The translations under genes and the position numbers were made by a program. A stretch of 64,000 nucleotides of DNA. Source: SFWF01 sp045539925. GTDB taxonomy: Bacteria > Bacillota > Clostridia > Oscillospirales > Acutalibacteraceae. Location of the stretch: contig JAZQGH010000184.1 in assembly GCA_045539925.1 (NCBI GenBank), positions 70,328 to 134,327 on the forward strand, read 5' to 3'. Positions 19,327 through 28,637 of the stretch are shown in pieces. Under the pieces are notes generated by a model that was given only the letters and a program-made list of their open reading frames with translations, had not been told where the DNA came from and did no database searches. Positions within the stretch are counted from its first letter, which is position 1. Each line of letters starts with the position of its first letter.

Positions 19327-20352
19327 TTAGAGTTCTGATAAATCTTTTGATTCCGGAACAACAATTCCGTTCTCGTTAAAGTACATACCAAGCTGTTCGT
19401 CAGCTTGCATATCTACATAAACAGGAACCATAGATATATCAGACCACCCTATGTATTGCTGTATTACCGTATCTGGTATTCCAGCTCGTTTAAAATTTGT
19501 TACTGTCATATGTCGCATAGCGTGCCAATAAAAATCCACGCCAAGCATATTACTAAATGTTCTCGCCCAACTATCAAGAGTCGGTATCCCTATGCTCTCA
19601 ACAGGATTAAACCTATTAGGAAACAACCATTCGCTCTGTATATCTTTTTCTTTTCTATACTCAAGCCACATATCAAGATAAGGCTTAAATCTTTTCGCTA
19701 AGCAGAAGCACTCGAGTTGTTTACCATTTATTCCGCGTCCTTTTGTTTTAATGGGATCGCTCTTATATAAAGCTCCATTACATACAAGATGGTCGTCGTC
19801 AAAGTCGCTAACCCTGAAACGTAATAGCTCAGCTTTTCTTCGGCCTGAACATAATGCAAGGGAGAGGGCACAAGCCTTATCAAATTCTTTTTTCTCTACG
19901 AGGCGATCAAGCAACCCGTCAATCTGGTCGTCAGTAAGAACGGTCTTCTCTCGTACGGGTTGATTAACAGGACTTTCAACTTTATTAATAATGTTTCTAA
20001 AGTTTGGATATTCATCGTCAAGAACACTCTCTACATAGTTACCTAAACTTGATAGAGCCGCCTTAAGCCTCTTAATCCGCGCTGGACTATTCTTGTTTTC
20101 TTCCAGAAGCCAGTTCTGATATCTAACCACTTGGCGCTTTGTCCAGTCGCAGTAAAAAGCGTTGTCATTGTGTAAGAGACTCCACACCCATGCAATCTGA
20201 ATATCATTCTCATATCCACGTATAGTTGTTTCGCTTCGCTGAACAGAGCGAAGGTAGTCGAGAAAATCAATTAATAATTCTTTATTTTTTGAGTTCACTT
20301 GCGCCAGCAATTCAGGCGAAGTGATAGAATTCATTTGCGTCTTCCTTGCCAT
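19327..20352 (-). CDS. Tyrosine recombinase (first of two)
   Basis: 341 residues. It has an N-terminal SAM-like core-binding domain (residues 20-125) and a C-terminal catalytic domain with Arg in CSGRRKAELL, HxxR in WHAMRHM, a GWSD segment, and Tyr in PVYVD. These are the R-H-R-Y residues of the integrase family. It lies inside the virion gene cluster rather than beside an obvious attachment site, so concatemer or dimer resolution is as likely as integration. SPbeta likewise carries several recombinase-family genes. Confidence 0.88.
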   Translation of the reverse strand: MARKTQMNSITSPELLAQVNSKNKELLIDFLDYLRSVQRSETTIRGYENDIQIAWVWSLLHNDNAFYCDWTKRQVVRYQNWLLEENKNSPARIKRLKAALSSLGNYVESVLDDEYPNFRNIINKVESPVNQPVREKTVLTDDQIDGLLDRLVEKKEFDKACALSLALCSGRRKAELLRFRVSDFDDDHLVCNGALYKSDPIKTKGRGINGKQLECFCLAKRFKPYLDMWLEYRKEKDIQSEWLFPNRFNPVESIGIPTLDSWARTFSNMLGVDFYWHAMRHMTVTNFKRAGIPDTVIQQYIGWSDISMVPVYVDMQADEQLGMYFNENGIVVPESKDLSEL

Positions 20353-20412
20353 TGCAAATATTCCTCCTAATAAAAATAACCCGAGATGTAAATCATCGGG
20401 ACATAAATTTAA

Positions 20413-21660
20413 TTAACATTTAATTTTATATTCGGCATCTACTCCATCCTGAGCGTTAACAATCACCATAAACTGAGAGGGGAGCGAATATAATCTTTTT
20501 GTGTTTGCATAATCATCGGAGCCACACAGAGAACCACAAATTGTTGCCGTAATACCAAGTTCGTCAAAACTCTCGTGATGGTGTTTGTCTCCGAGAAATA
20601 CATATTCGATGTCTACTCCGTATTTCTGTCTAAATAAAACAGACAGGAGCTTAGGAGAACTTTTCACTGAATCCAAGTCCCCGTGCGACGCACAGAAGTT
20701 GTGCCCGCATACATTAAGAAAGATGAACTCATTGTCTTCTGAGGGGACAATAACGATATTTTCATTATTTTTAAATCGCTGATTCAACCACCAAGGTACG
20801 ATTCGTTCCATGTTATCTCTGTGAACACTGTCGTTCTTGTTCTGGACAGTCCTCATATGATTTCCATAAGTGGTATAAACATAAGTGTTCGCAACATTTC
20901 CGCTAAGGCGCTCGATAGCCTGAGCTAAAATTTCTGACACCTGCATAAGCTGATCGCAAACAAGTTCCTCAGACGCAACTCTTGCGCCCACATGGACGGC
21001 TCCATGAGAAAGGTCGCCGAGCACAACTATATAAAGATCGTGGCACTGATGTAAGCGAAGTTTTTCCTCAGCTTTTGCAACGACCTTAGCAACACGTTCC
21101 TTGCAAATTTCGGTGTCGTATTTATTGAAAATGTTATCTGTCTTCATGCCGTAATGCCAATCGCTAAACACAAGTACTGCGCTGTTGTCGGCATTGAACG
21201 ATAGGCTTTCACGATGTTCTTCGTCGAATAATCTGCCCACGGTTTCAGATAAGTTGTCCGCAGACTCAGCAAGACGTTCGTAAAGATGTTCAAGTCTGCC
21301 TTCAGCGGAAATAAGCTTATTGTACTCACGACGTTGATCGTAAAACTTCTGTCTTTCCTTCTGAAGCTCCTTTTTCTTCTCCTCGATATCCAATAAGATA
21401 TCCTCGGCGCTGGACACGGAAGCTCTTGCCTCTCGTTCTGCTTCAATGATGTCAAGCGTTCGTCTGCTACCGTATAACATTCGACGTGCTACATCGCTTG
21501 CATATGATTGTCCATACACATATTCGGAAAGCTCTGTATAATCTACGTCACTTAAAGTTTTATCAACGAGCTTACCGTAAACAAGTCGTTTATGATATTC
21601 AAACGGAGTTTCGTTTGGAAGTCTTTCGATTCTTATAACTACCACCGTCCTTCTGAACAT
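20413..21660 (-). CDS. Calcineurin-like metallophosphatase with coiled-coil N-terminus
   Basis: About 415 residues if translation starts at the ATG at 21660, inside the preceding small gene; a GTG at 21645 is an alternative. The N-terminal 160 residues are helical/coiled-coil. The phosphatase domain shows the metal ligands in order: SDWHYG, VLGDLSHG, TYGNHMR, CASHGDLD and GDKHHHE. Such proteins occur beside packaging genes in SPbeta-like phages; the substrate is unknown (phosphodiester or phosphoprotein). Confidence 0.87.
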   Translation of the reverse strand: MFRRTVVVIRIERLPNETPFEYHKRLVYGKLVDKTLSDVDYTELSEYVYGQSYASDVARRMLYGSRRTLDIIEAEREARASVSSAEDILLDIEEKKKELQKERQKFYDQRREYNKLISAEGRLEHLYERLAESADNLSETVGRLFDEEHRESLSFNADNSAVLVFSDWHYGMKTDNIFNKYDTEICKERVAKVVAKAEEKLRLHQCHDLYIVVLGDLSHGAVHVGARVASEELVCDQLMQVSEILAQAIERLSGNVANTYVYTTYGNHMRTVQNKNDSVHRDNMERIVPWWLNQRFKNNENIVIVPSEDNEFIFLNVCGHNFCASHGDLDSVKSSPKLLSVLFRQKYGVDIEYVFLGDKHHHESFDELGITATICGSLCGSDDYANTKRLYSLPSQFMVIVNAQDGVDAEYKIKC

Positions 21661-21823
21661 CAGTCTTAATTCCGCGAAGCTTATCAAGGAATCTCATAAC
21701 CTGTCGGTTTTCTTCGCAGTAGTATCTGTGTCTTTTAGACTTGCCTTTCATTGTGCGAACAATGTGTAAATTGGGGAATGCCGCCATTACAGCGTCTTTT
21801 TCAGCTTTGTTAATTGCAATCAT
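21599..21823 (-). CDS. Small basic phage protein
   Basis: 74 residues, preceded by AAGGA at good spacing. Strongly basic with the stretch HIVRTMKGKSKRHRYYCEEN, typical of a conserved small phage family of unknown role. Its end overlaps the metallophosphatase start, suggesting coupled translation. Confidence 0.75.
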   Translation of the reverse strand: MIAINKAEKDAVMAAFPNLHIVRTMKGKSKRHRYYCEENRQVMRFLDKLRGIKTDVQKDGGSYKNRKTSKRNSV

Positions 21824-21890
21824 TATTAATATCCTTTTCTACAAATTAGCAGGCGCATAATATACCTACCATTACAGCATTTCATCAAAT

Positions 21891-21925
21891 AGCCCGTAGC
21901 CGTTGAGAGACAACGGCTACGGGCT
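21891..21925 (-). terminator. Hairpin, probable terminator after the polymerase operon
   Basis: A perfect 15-bp stem (AGCCCGTAGCCGTTG with its complement, 5-nt loop) in the 126-base gap between two minus-strand genes. The following T-run is weak (ATTTG on the minus strand), so it could instead be an RNA-processing or pausing signal. Confidence 0.65.
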
Positions 21926-21949
21926 TAAGTTATTGTTTATTTTGAGTGA

Positions 21950-22726
21950 CTATGAACGTCTCATGACAGAATTTACTCTTGTTCTAACGATATTTGACGC
22001 TGAGCACTCCTTGCAATATTTTCTGGGACGTCCTCCTTTTTGAGGAAGTTCTTTAGGAATTATATTGTCTTTTCGGAAAACAACACCGCAACTCTGACAC
22101 TGCATATAATTATCGCTACCTTGGCTAAGCAAATATTGATATCCAAGATTTCTGAAGTCCGTTACTGAATGCGCGACGTCTCCTTCCTTTATGAAGCACA
22201 CTTTTACATTAGTGTTATCAATCTTTTTTGAAAATTGTATTAATCCGAGCTCGCGCAGTTCGCTATACATCGCGCTTTGTCTTTTTATAGAGGTATTAAT
22301 GTTAGCGTACTTCATGATTTCACTGTCCTTATTGTTAACCCACCCGTTACTATTCGGATTTACGATTAGCCAGTATTTAGCGAGGCACAATAACGTAAAA
22401 GCGAGGCGTCTTAGCTGAACCTTCTCGAGGCTGTTTATAATCTCCATCTCAGGCTTTGTAATATCGATAGAGTCGATCTTAACGGCATCATACTTCAAAG
22501 CTCTTATAACAGCATAATCGAGAGTGTCAGACCACTGAGGCAATGAAGCTGTGTTATCGCACTGCAAAAGAAAAGTGTCTAATAAAACTCTTGTTTCTTT
22601 CTTAGAATATTTATTGTCTATGTAATACTTTGCCACCCGGCATAAAGTTTCGTAAGGTTTCTTTCCAAGGGAATGATTTTTGATCATCTCCTCAGCCCAT
22701 TCGTTTTCGTTTAATACTATCGTCAT
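21950..22726 (-). CDS. Zinc-ribbon protein encoded with the RNA polymerase
   Basis: 258 residues, its start overlapping the last codon of the polymerase gene (ATGA). The N-terminal two thirds are helical. The C-terminus has a zinc ribbon: CQSCGVVF, then a basic GGRPRKYCKECSA. Tight coupling to the polymerase suggests a transcription cofactor, but no function is shown by sequence. Confidence 0.8.
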   Translation of the reverse strand: MTIVLNENEWAEEMIKNHSLGKKPYETLCRVAKYYIDNKYSKKETRVLLDTFLLQCDNTASLPQWSDTLDYAVIRALKYDAVKIDSIDITKPEMEIINSLEKVQLRRLAFTLLCLAKYWLIVNPNSNGWVNNKDSEIMKYANINTSIKRQSAMYSELRELGLIQFSKKIDNTNVKVCFIKEGDVAHSVTDFRNLGYQYLLSQGSDNYMQCQSCGVVFRKDNIIPKELPQKGGRPRKYCKECSASNIVRTRVNSVMRRS

Positions 22727-25700
22727 TTATCATCCTCCACTCGCACGGTTTTTATCTTATACTTAACGCCACCATATACTATGTCCCCATTCATATCTTG
22801 ACCGGGGTAAGAAATTAACCGATCATGCTTGCTTAACAAATTATCTATAATTCTGTTTCCGCACATGCTCCACGCAAACTTCTTGGTAGCTGACTTACTA
22901 TAACACATATCCAGTACTATATTGCATAATGCTTCTTCGTTGGGGCAAGCAAGAGCGCAACTTTTTCTAAACTCTTCGTTCATATGCTCAAGTGCAGCCA
23001 TCGAAGTGCAATCATCAACTCTTTCGTAATCCGAGAATATCGAGTAACTAATAAGTCGCTTGTTGTAATCGTCATAAAGGCGTTTTATTGCATTGTATTG
23101 AGTTGCACTATAAGGAGCGTCGCTCTTTAATATTGTATAATCAAAGCTTGCTGAAAGAGCACGCTTTGAGCCACTGTCGAACTCTTCCTCAAATCTTCGA
23201 CAGATCTTATTCATTACACAGTTTCCAACGCCTACGGGCATCTTATAGTCATAGTAATATAGGAACTCAGACTGACGTTCCGTTCTCTTTTCGAAAGGAA
23301 TAGCTCGTAGTTCATCTACGGTCATCTGGAACTCCCTGAGAGCATTGCGGTTAGTATTTTTTATGTATGTATTGTACTGCTTCATTAAAGCAGGATAGAT
23401 ATATCTCATGAAATAAGGTTTCTTATCGGCAACTATAGCTCTGCACAGATCACGCTGCGCGACATCTTCGAGTTTGTTTGCGGCGTGTCTGTCATGCCAG
23501 TAACGAGGCATGGGTTTGGCGATAATTCCTTTAGCTTTATCTCCTTTATACCCTCGGTTTCCCGATATTTATTAGGGGAGTAGACTATGTCTTCATCTTA
23601 CCATATGGTAAGAGCACGGCACTTCCCACAGAGGAGTTTCGCCTCAGTGGTACAAACTTCATCCTCTCACTTGGAGAGGGTATGTTTTAGTCGTTAGACC
23701 TTCCTCCAAATCACTTCGGAGGCTTGGCACCAAGTTGTCGTGCATACGATGTATGTTTAGACTTCCTCGGTTAGCAGCTTGCGCCACACCCTACATTTGT
23801 AGGTTCACCGTGTTTGATCACGCACATCACTGTGCGGAGTCACTACTTAATATAATGACATTTTGCTGAATTTGCTGCCCCGTCCTGATACGGTAGGCAA
23901 GAGTTTGATACTCAATTGAATCCTTCGGATACCTTGACTGAACCTCGAACATACTTGTTATCCAGTTAGTAGTCTGCCCTATTTCATTACCAAAGCTTTC
24001 TATGTTGGATCTTATAAAGTCTTCCTCGGTGGATATGCGCTTTGTAGCCTTTCTCTGAGCGCACATCAATGCGGGGAGGGGTTTATGTTTACGAACGAGC
24101 ACAGGGTTATCCGTGAGCAAAACAAGATCTCCGTCGAAGTCGCAACCATTCAAAGCTGCTGTTGCTGTGTCCCACGCATTAAACACTGTGCAAGTCTTCA
24201 TGTATTGATACCAATACAACGCTTCGTCTCTGCGAACGGGAATGACACTTCTAATATTTTCGTGTGTTGTCATGGGAGCACGGAAGCAAACAAGCTTCTC
24301 AGCGCAGCAATCAGCCCAATACTTGTTATATATCTCACCGGCCTTCAACAAACCCTTAGGCTCCATGCCGAAGGCACTTTCACACAACAAATATGGGTCT
24401 CCGGATACTATAGAGTAGTTACCGTGAACTTTAAGCACGCCCACCTTAGCAAGGTTAATTCGATTACGGATAAGCTGATAGACTATATTCTGAACGAAGG
24501 GATCCTGCGCGACTCTATGATCTATCATCATTGCCTTGAAAACATCGTCTTCGAGTCTTACTACATTTTGATCGTTTAGCCCCTGACCCTTCAAGAACAG
24601 AATGGTCTTTCTCCAGTCCCCGCCGAGGACGTCTTTTACCTCGTTCATAGTGGGAGCAATCAGCTCTTCGATATCTTCATCAGAGAAATCGTAGCTTTGG
24701 ATAAACTGATAATTCAGATTTCTTTCGTTTTCCAATACACGAGGGCAGGTCTTAGCTATACCGAATGTATATCCATTTGCAACCGACTTACTGATATAAT
24801 CGTCGCAGCTCTCATAAGAATCCCAGAGTTTCACCATGGAAGTTGTGAGAATGAGTTCAACATTTCTCACATCGACATCATCTCCCCATGCGTCCTTAAC
24901 TATATAGTTATGAGCTACATTCTCAGCAAAATCCAAGAAGTCAAAGGTAAAAACCATACCTTTATTAAAGGCGAATCTTGTGTTCACTCCACTAACCACA
25001 TACTCGAGTCCGAGTTCACCACTCCACCTTTCGGCCAAAGAGGGAAGCATGATGCCGAATCCATCCGTAGCGTTAACTGTTATTTCTTCATCCTTACAGA
25101 ATTTCATAACAGGCTCGCCTTCGTTTTCATCATTTACAGAAACTACATCAGACTTAAAAGTGGTCTCCGCATCATTTACCACAAGGACTCCAGAAGGAAT
25201 GGAGACGGGGATAGAGGCGCTGCAAGTAAGAGCTTTGTACGCTTCGAGCTTAGCTGTAACGAGTTCCTTCTCTGGATCTCTGCCGTTTTCAACACGACGA
25301 ATTAATTCCGGAGCAAGTTGCTCGCTCACAAAAACGATAGTGCTATTCTTGATACCGCCATTAGTGCCGAGGAGCCTTTTGTACTTAACTCCATTAATAC
25401 TAAATCCTTGGCAGGCTCTATAATAGTCTTTAGCCTTATCAATGATAAGACACATATAATCAGGCTTGAATTGAAGATTATCCAGATCAGCATAGAGCTT
25501 CTTGATAGATCGTTTGTTTTGAGGAGAGGGATCCTGCTTTCTAAAATATCTAATCTGAGATTTAATTTCCTTCGCTTTCGCGTCAGCGTCAACAACACCA
25601 TTAAGTTCATCTATCCATCGAAGCATCTGGCTATCAGCAAGGGAGATGACCTCATCGTTTCTTCTCGCCTCGTCGATAGGAAGCGTCAGGTTCCACTTGT

Positions 25701-25764
25701 TTTTCTTCAAGCGAGAGCTATGTAATTTATATATGTACTTTTGGCACGTTAATTGTTTACTAAT
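22723..25764 (-). CDS. YonO-like single-chain DNA-directed RNA polymerase, split by a group I intron
   Basis: Exon 1 runs from 25764 or 25710 to 23855; exon 2 from 23542 to 22723, together about 891-909 residues, the size of SPbeta YonO. The catalytic metal-binding motif is NGCDFDGDLVLL, the DFDGD of two-barrel polymerases. The predicted junction reads GQQIQQNVIDKAKGIIAKPM, continuing into PRYWHD as in the family. Without splicing, exon 1 ends shortly after QQNVI. The start is odd: the first usual codon is TTG at 25710, but protein-like sequence (KYIYKLHSRLKKNKW) continues upstream to an ATT at 25764, just behind AGGTGATAAC. In SPbeta, YonO transcribes late genes. Confidence 0.87.
23543..23854 (-). 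ncRNA. Group I intron in the RNA polymerase gene (no ORF)
   Basis: About 312 nt. P1 is GUCAUU paired with AGUGAC, placing the splice after a U in a U.G wobble (GUCAU^U). On the minus strand, Q-like GGTGCCAAGCC, R-like AAGGTCTAACGACTAAAAC and S-like GATGAAGACATAGTC follow in order; GACTA pairs with TAGTC (P7). A P9-type hairpin TCGG-GAAA-CCGA precedes the 3' end. The terminal G at 23543 restores frame. R and S resemble the capsid intron, so the two may share origin. No endonuclease ORF. Confidence 0.87.
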
Positions 25765-25787
25765 GTTATCACCTCACGAAAAAGTAA

Positions 25788-25806
25788 TAGAATGTTGGTA
25801 CAATGA
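25788..25806. repeat. Repeat copy 1: TAGAATGTTGGTACAATGA
   Basis: Direct repeat shared with 25887-25905 (one mismatch) and 27121-27136. It lies 24 bases upstream of the proposed polymerase start. It could be a recombinase site or a promoter/operator read on the minus strand. Confidence 0.75.
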
Positions 25807-25886
25807 GCAAAATAATAAAACATATGTTGAATATGCATTAGAATATTGCTACGATTGGATAAAATATAAAGAATAATATAAATGAA

Positions 25887-25905
25887 TAGAATGTTGGTAG
25901 AATGA
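25887..25905. repeat. Repeat copy 2: TAGAATGTTGGTAGAATGA
   Basis: Same orientation as copies 1 and 3, one base different (G for C). The roughly 115 bases around copies 1 and 2 are very AT-rich and hold no convincing gene. Confidence 0.75.
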
Positions 25906-25920
25906 ATAAAAAAAAATAAA

Positions 25921-26109
25921 TCATTCTTCTTTAACATAAGCAAACCATGCTTCCCGATACTCCAGACGAGCTTCTTCTATCTCTTCATCCAAAAGAGCAT
26001 CTTGATCCTCATCAGAGAGAGGAGTGAATCTATCACATCCTCCCTCACATTGACAAACCTTCTCATCATAATAATAATAACAGTTTTCACAGCGTTTTTC
26101 TTCGTTCAT
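25921..26109 (-). CDS. Small Cys-rich acidic protein
   Basis: 62 residues, with AAGGAG and good spacing. Four Cys in CENCYYYYDEKVCQCEGGC suggest a small metal-binding knuckle; the C-terminal half is acidic and helical. It lies between recombinase and RNA polymerase genes on the same transcript. Function unknown. Confidence 0.75.
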   Translation of the reverse strand: MNEEKRCENCYYYYDEKVCQCEGGCDRFTPLSDEDQDALLDEEIEEARLEYREAWFAYVKEE

Positions 26110-26138
26110 TTCAAAGAACTCCTTCCATATATAATTAT

Positions 26139-26945
26139 TTACGCAATAACATCTCTCTCAATGATATTGGATCCAGAGAGATAATTATAGTTTTTACTAC
26201 CAAGATTGAGATTCAGATAAGCATCCTCCATCTCTTCCTGAGTGATACCGATATAATCCAGTGTCTGAGCAGGAGAGGAATGACCTAACATCTTTTGAAG
26301 CAGCATAAGCTTACGAGGATCGTTATGAGACATAAGCATCTGATGATAACAGAATGTCTTACGTAATGTATGAGTAGACACCTTCATGTTTAATCCAAGA
26401 TCGTTAGCTATACCCTTGAGGATTCTATCAATAGACTGCTTAGTTAAAGGTTCATTCTTACTACCACCATGATTGGATAAGCTTCTGAACATAAAATCAC
26501 TCATACATACATCAGGTGTATTCTCTAAATAAAGAGTGATTGCTTCTACTACTGCCATATTGATAGTAATATATCTATTCTTCTTTCTCTTACGAGTGTT
26601 ACGTGTCTTCTGCTCGAATACAGCAAAGCTATCTTTGAATGTAAAGTTAGAGTTAATAATATCCATAAATCTAAGATTACGTAAATCACTCACTCTTAAA
26701 CCGAAGTTAATACCTACAATGAATAACATATTATCTCTGTATCGTCCAGAAGAAATAAGATAGGAAGATATCTTATCTATATCATCGATGCTCTTAATAG
26801 GATCTGCAGCATGATCAGGAGCTAACTCGCCCGTGCTGGTGTCTGTTGCTGGAGATATCATGCCTATTGCGAGTTTGCGATTCGCTTTGAGAGCAGAGAT
26901 GTCGATTTTGTTGTTAGTGGTGTATCCGGGGAGAATAGTTGCCAT
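26139..26945 (-). CDS. Tyrosine recombinase/integrase (second)
   Basis: 268 residues. Catalytic features: Arg in NFGLRVSDLRNL, HxxR in STHTLRKTF, LGHSS, and Tyr in DYIGI. The N-terminal domain is short. It is the first gene of the minus operon that also holds the RNA polymerase, and is transcribed from the consensus promoter at 27192-27220. Two copies of a 15-bp repeat flank it. It is the better candidate for a phage integrase in the window, though no attachment core is proven. Confidence 0.88.
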   Translation of the reverse strand: MATILPGYTTNNKIDISALKANRKLAIGMISPATDTSTGELAPDHAADPIKSIDDIDKISSYLISSGRYRDNMLFIVGINFGLRVSDLRNLRFMDIINSNFTFKDSFAVFEQKTRNTRKRKKNRYITINMAVVEAITLYLENTPDVCMSDFMFRSLSNHGGSKNEPLTKQSIDRILKGIANDLGLNMKVSTHTLRKTFCYHQMLMSHNDPRKLMLLQKMLGHSSPAQTLDYIGITQEEMEDAYLNLNLGSKNYNYLSGSNIIERDVIA

Positions 26946-27120
26946 TTTGAAGCTCCTTTTTGTAGTCGTTTTTAGGGGTGAAAATGTGGTTCTGCAACCA
27001 CCAAGGTTGCAAAATCGAAAAAAATGGTTAAAAAAGTCCTTATTTTGCTAGAAAAATTTTAGGCACCCTTTTAAAGAGATATAAATAATTTCTTAAGGGA
27101 CAAACGCCATCAGAAACGAT

Positions 27121-27136
27121 TAGAATGTTGGTACAA
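27121..27136. repeat. Repeat copy 3: TAGAATGTTGGTACAA
   Basis: Matches copies 1 and 2 and lies in the leader of the minus transcript, about 180 bases upstream of the recombinase gene. Confidence 0.75.
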
Positions 27137-27191
27137 AAGACTGGATAAAAGTCGCTCTGAGCGACTATCGTTTCTATCTTTCTGTATATAC

Positions 27192-27220
27192 ATTATATCA
27201 TAATATAGAAGAGTTGTCAA
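27192..27220 (-). promoter_or_regulatory. Consensus sigma-A promoter, minus strand
   Basis: On the minus strand TTGACA (27220-27215), a 17-base spacer and TATAAT (27197-27192). A perfect match to the primary bacterial sigma factor consensus. It would start a transcript with a leader of about 240 bases ahead of the recombinase, Cys-rich protein and RNA polymerase genes, consistent with early transcription by the host enzyme. Confidence 0.88.
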
Positions 27221-27519
27221 GCAAAAAATGAAATAAATTTATAAAAATTATTTCGAGGATTCGACGAGAGGAAATTTAAAGAAGATGTAAAAACTTTGCA
27301 TTGGATAAGATATGGTTCGAGTGGTTAAAATGCGTGAAAATGCAGTAATAGCTATAATTTATGGGTGTGTAGTGATGTGCTTTTGGAGGGGGAACAATGT
27401 GATATAATTGGGTGTGGGAGATGAGGTGACTAACAGGAAAGATCGTTCACCAAGCCGGGAAAATACCATAACCACGGCGGTCAATGTGATGTTATGCTAA
27501 AAGGGAACATTCAGCGACC

Positions 27520-27539
27520 TTGACCCCCTCAAACAGTTA
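27520..27539. repeat. Direct repeat left copy, TTGACCCCCTCAAACAGTTA
   Basis: 18 of 20 bases match the copy at 28618-28637, same orientation. The pair brackets a single gene with its own promoter and terminator. Confidence 0.8.
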
Positions 27540-27572
27540 GCGGCATAGGGAAAAATTTTTTTCAAAACCCCG

Positions 27573-27601
27573 TTGACAACGTAAGCGGATTGTGGTACAA
27601 T
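27573..27601 (+). promoter_or_regulatory. Sigma-A promoter with extended -10, plus strand
   Basis: TTGACA (27573-27578), 17-base spacer, TACAAT (27596-27601) preceded by TG at the extended -10 position. It lies about 50 bases ahead of the ATG at 27653 and rules out the longer in-frame start at 27590, which falls inside the promoter. Confidence 0.88.
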
Positions 27602-27652
27602 GAGACAGATTCAAAAAATGAATCAAATCTCGTACAACGAAAGGAATTCACA

Positions 27653-28540
27653 ATGAACAACTTTAACGAACTTTTAACCCGATGGGGTGACCGCGTCCGC
27701 ACAACTGACGACCTCAAAAACAACGGTGAATTACTCACCGAGCTCGCGACCGCCGTCGGCGCGTCGGTACTCAAAAAGCTTGATGAGAAATCTTCTAATC
27801 CGACTATCAAAAAACTCCGTTCGTCATTTCAGCGTGATATCCGTCTGACCGCCAACACTCAAAGAGCAATTGAGAACGGCACGACGGAGCGCGTCAAGAC
27901 CAACGGAGATGTCGAAATCGTGACCACAGACAAGGCATACAGAGACGCTGAGAAAAAACTTGTAAGCGCCACTTTTTCCGACGCTTTCGACCTTTTTCAA
28001 ACCGCGTCACTTGCTATCGTGTCGTTGACGGAACAATATCTCAGAGCAGTTGAAAAAGGCTCTGTGTCGTGCCACAATTCAAGCTGGTTAACATCGACCG
28101 TATCATATCGCAAGCCGAAACGAACGATATACCACGACTTGAACGGCATTGAATGGGAGACCGCCGAAGATATTGCAATCCGTGTTATCTTCAAACAAGT
28201 CCGCGCGTCTATTGAGCACTCGGGTGCTGTCGAAAGCGCAAACGGAAAATACACCTATATCTCATATCTCGTAAAAGACGACGAAAGCGGAGCAATCGCG
28301 GGAGTATACGTCAGAGAACCAAAGTATTTTGCAATGGAGAGCGACACCTTTGAAGCCGTGACCGCTTTGGTTGAAAAGATGCAATTGACCGACCTACAAA
28401 GAAGAATACTCAACTATCGTTTGAGTGGATACGGCAATAAGCAGACCGCGAAGTTGTGCGGAGTCACTGAAAACAGCGTCAAAGGCGGACTCCGTGAAAT
28501 CAGGCGTAAGGCGGTGTTAGTGGGCATCACAATTGAATGA
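27653..28540 (+). CDS. Sigma-like / HTH regulator on a self-contained cassette
   Basis: 295 residues from the ATG at 27653 (AAAGGA). The C-terminal 60 residues form a region 4-like helix-turn-helix: LTDLQRRILNYRLSGYGNKQ then CGVTENSVKGGLREIRRKA, as in sigma factors and LuxR-type domains. The N-terminal part is not recognised and lacks a clear sigma region 2. It has its own promoter and terminator and lies between direct repeats, so it behaves like a moron. Base composition looks more GC-rich than neighbouring genes. Confidence 0.82.
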   Translation: MNNFNELLTRWGDRVRTTDDLKNNGELLTELATAVGASVLKKLDEKSSNPTIKKLRSSFQRDIRLTANTQRAIENGTTERVKTNGDVEIVTTDKAYRDAEKKLVSATFSDAFDLFQTASLAIVSLTEQYLRAVEKGSVSCHNSSWLTSTVSYRKPKRTIYHDLNGIEWETAEDIAIRVIFKQVRASIEHSGAVESANGKYTYISYLVKDDESGAIAGVYVREPKYFAMESDTFEAVTALVEKMQLTDLQRRILNYRLSGYGNKQTAKLCGVTENSVKGGLREIRRKAVLVGITIE

Positions 28541-28555
28541 CCATTAAAAGAGGGA

Positions 28556-28586
28556 AGAGGGACGAAAGTCCCTCTTTTTCTTTTTT
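28556..28586 (+). terminator. Intrinsic terminator of the regulator cassette
   Basis: Stem AGAGGGAC / GTCCCTCT with GAAA loop followed by TTTTCTTTTTT. Confidence 0.93.
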
Positions 28587-28588
28587 GG

Positions 28589-28608
28589 ACAGACGGAGCG
28601 ACAGAGCG
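28589..28608. repeat. ACAGACGGAGCGACAGAGCG, copy 1
   Basis: Perfect 20-bp direct repeat with 28637-28656. The second copy starts exactly where the TTGACCCCC-type repeat ends, so both repeats belong to one junction. Confidence 0.8.
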
Positions 28609-28617
28609 ACAGACGCT

Positions 28618-28637
28618 TTGACCCCCTCAGTCAGTTA
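28618..28637. repeat. Direct repeat right copy, TTGACCCCCTCAGTCAGTTA
   Basis: Partner of 27520-27539; two mismatches. Confidence 0.8.

Larger units (their letters stand above)
26946..27652. other. Divergent control region (about 700 bases without a gene)
   Basis: It holds a small hairpin TGGTT-ctgc-AACCA near 26,991, repeat copy 3 at 27121, the minus promoter at 27192-27220, an AT-rich stretch, TATAAT-like boxes near 27,352 and 27,402, the direct repeat at 27520 and the plus promoter at 27573-27601. I see no supported ORF. This is where gene orientation switches for the whole window. Confidence 0.8.

Noticed and set aside
27590..27652. Longer start for the regulator gene
   Set aside because: The extra codons lie in the -10 box and the transcription start region of the promoter.
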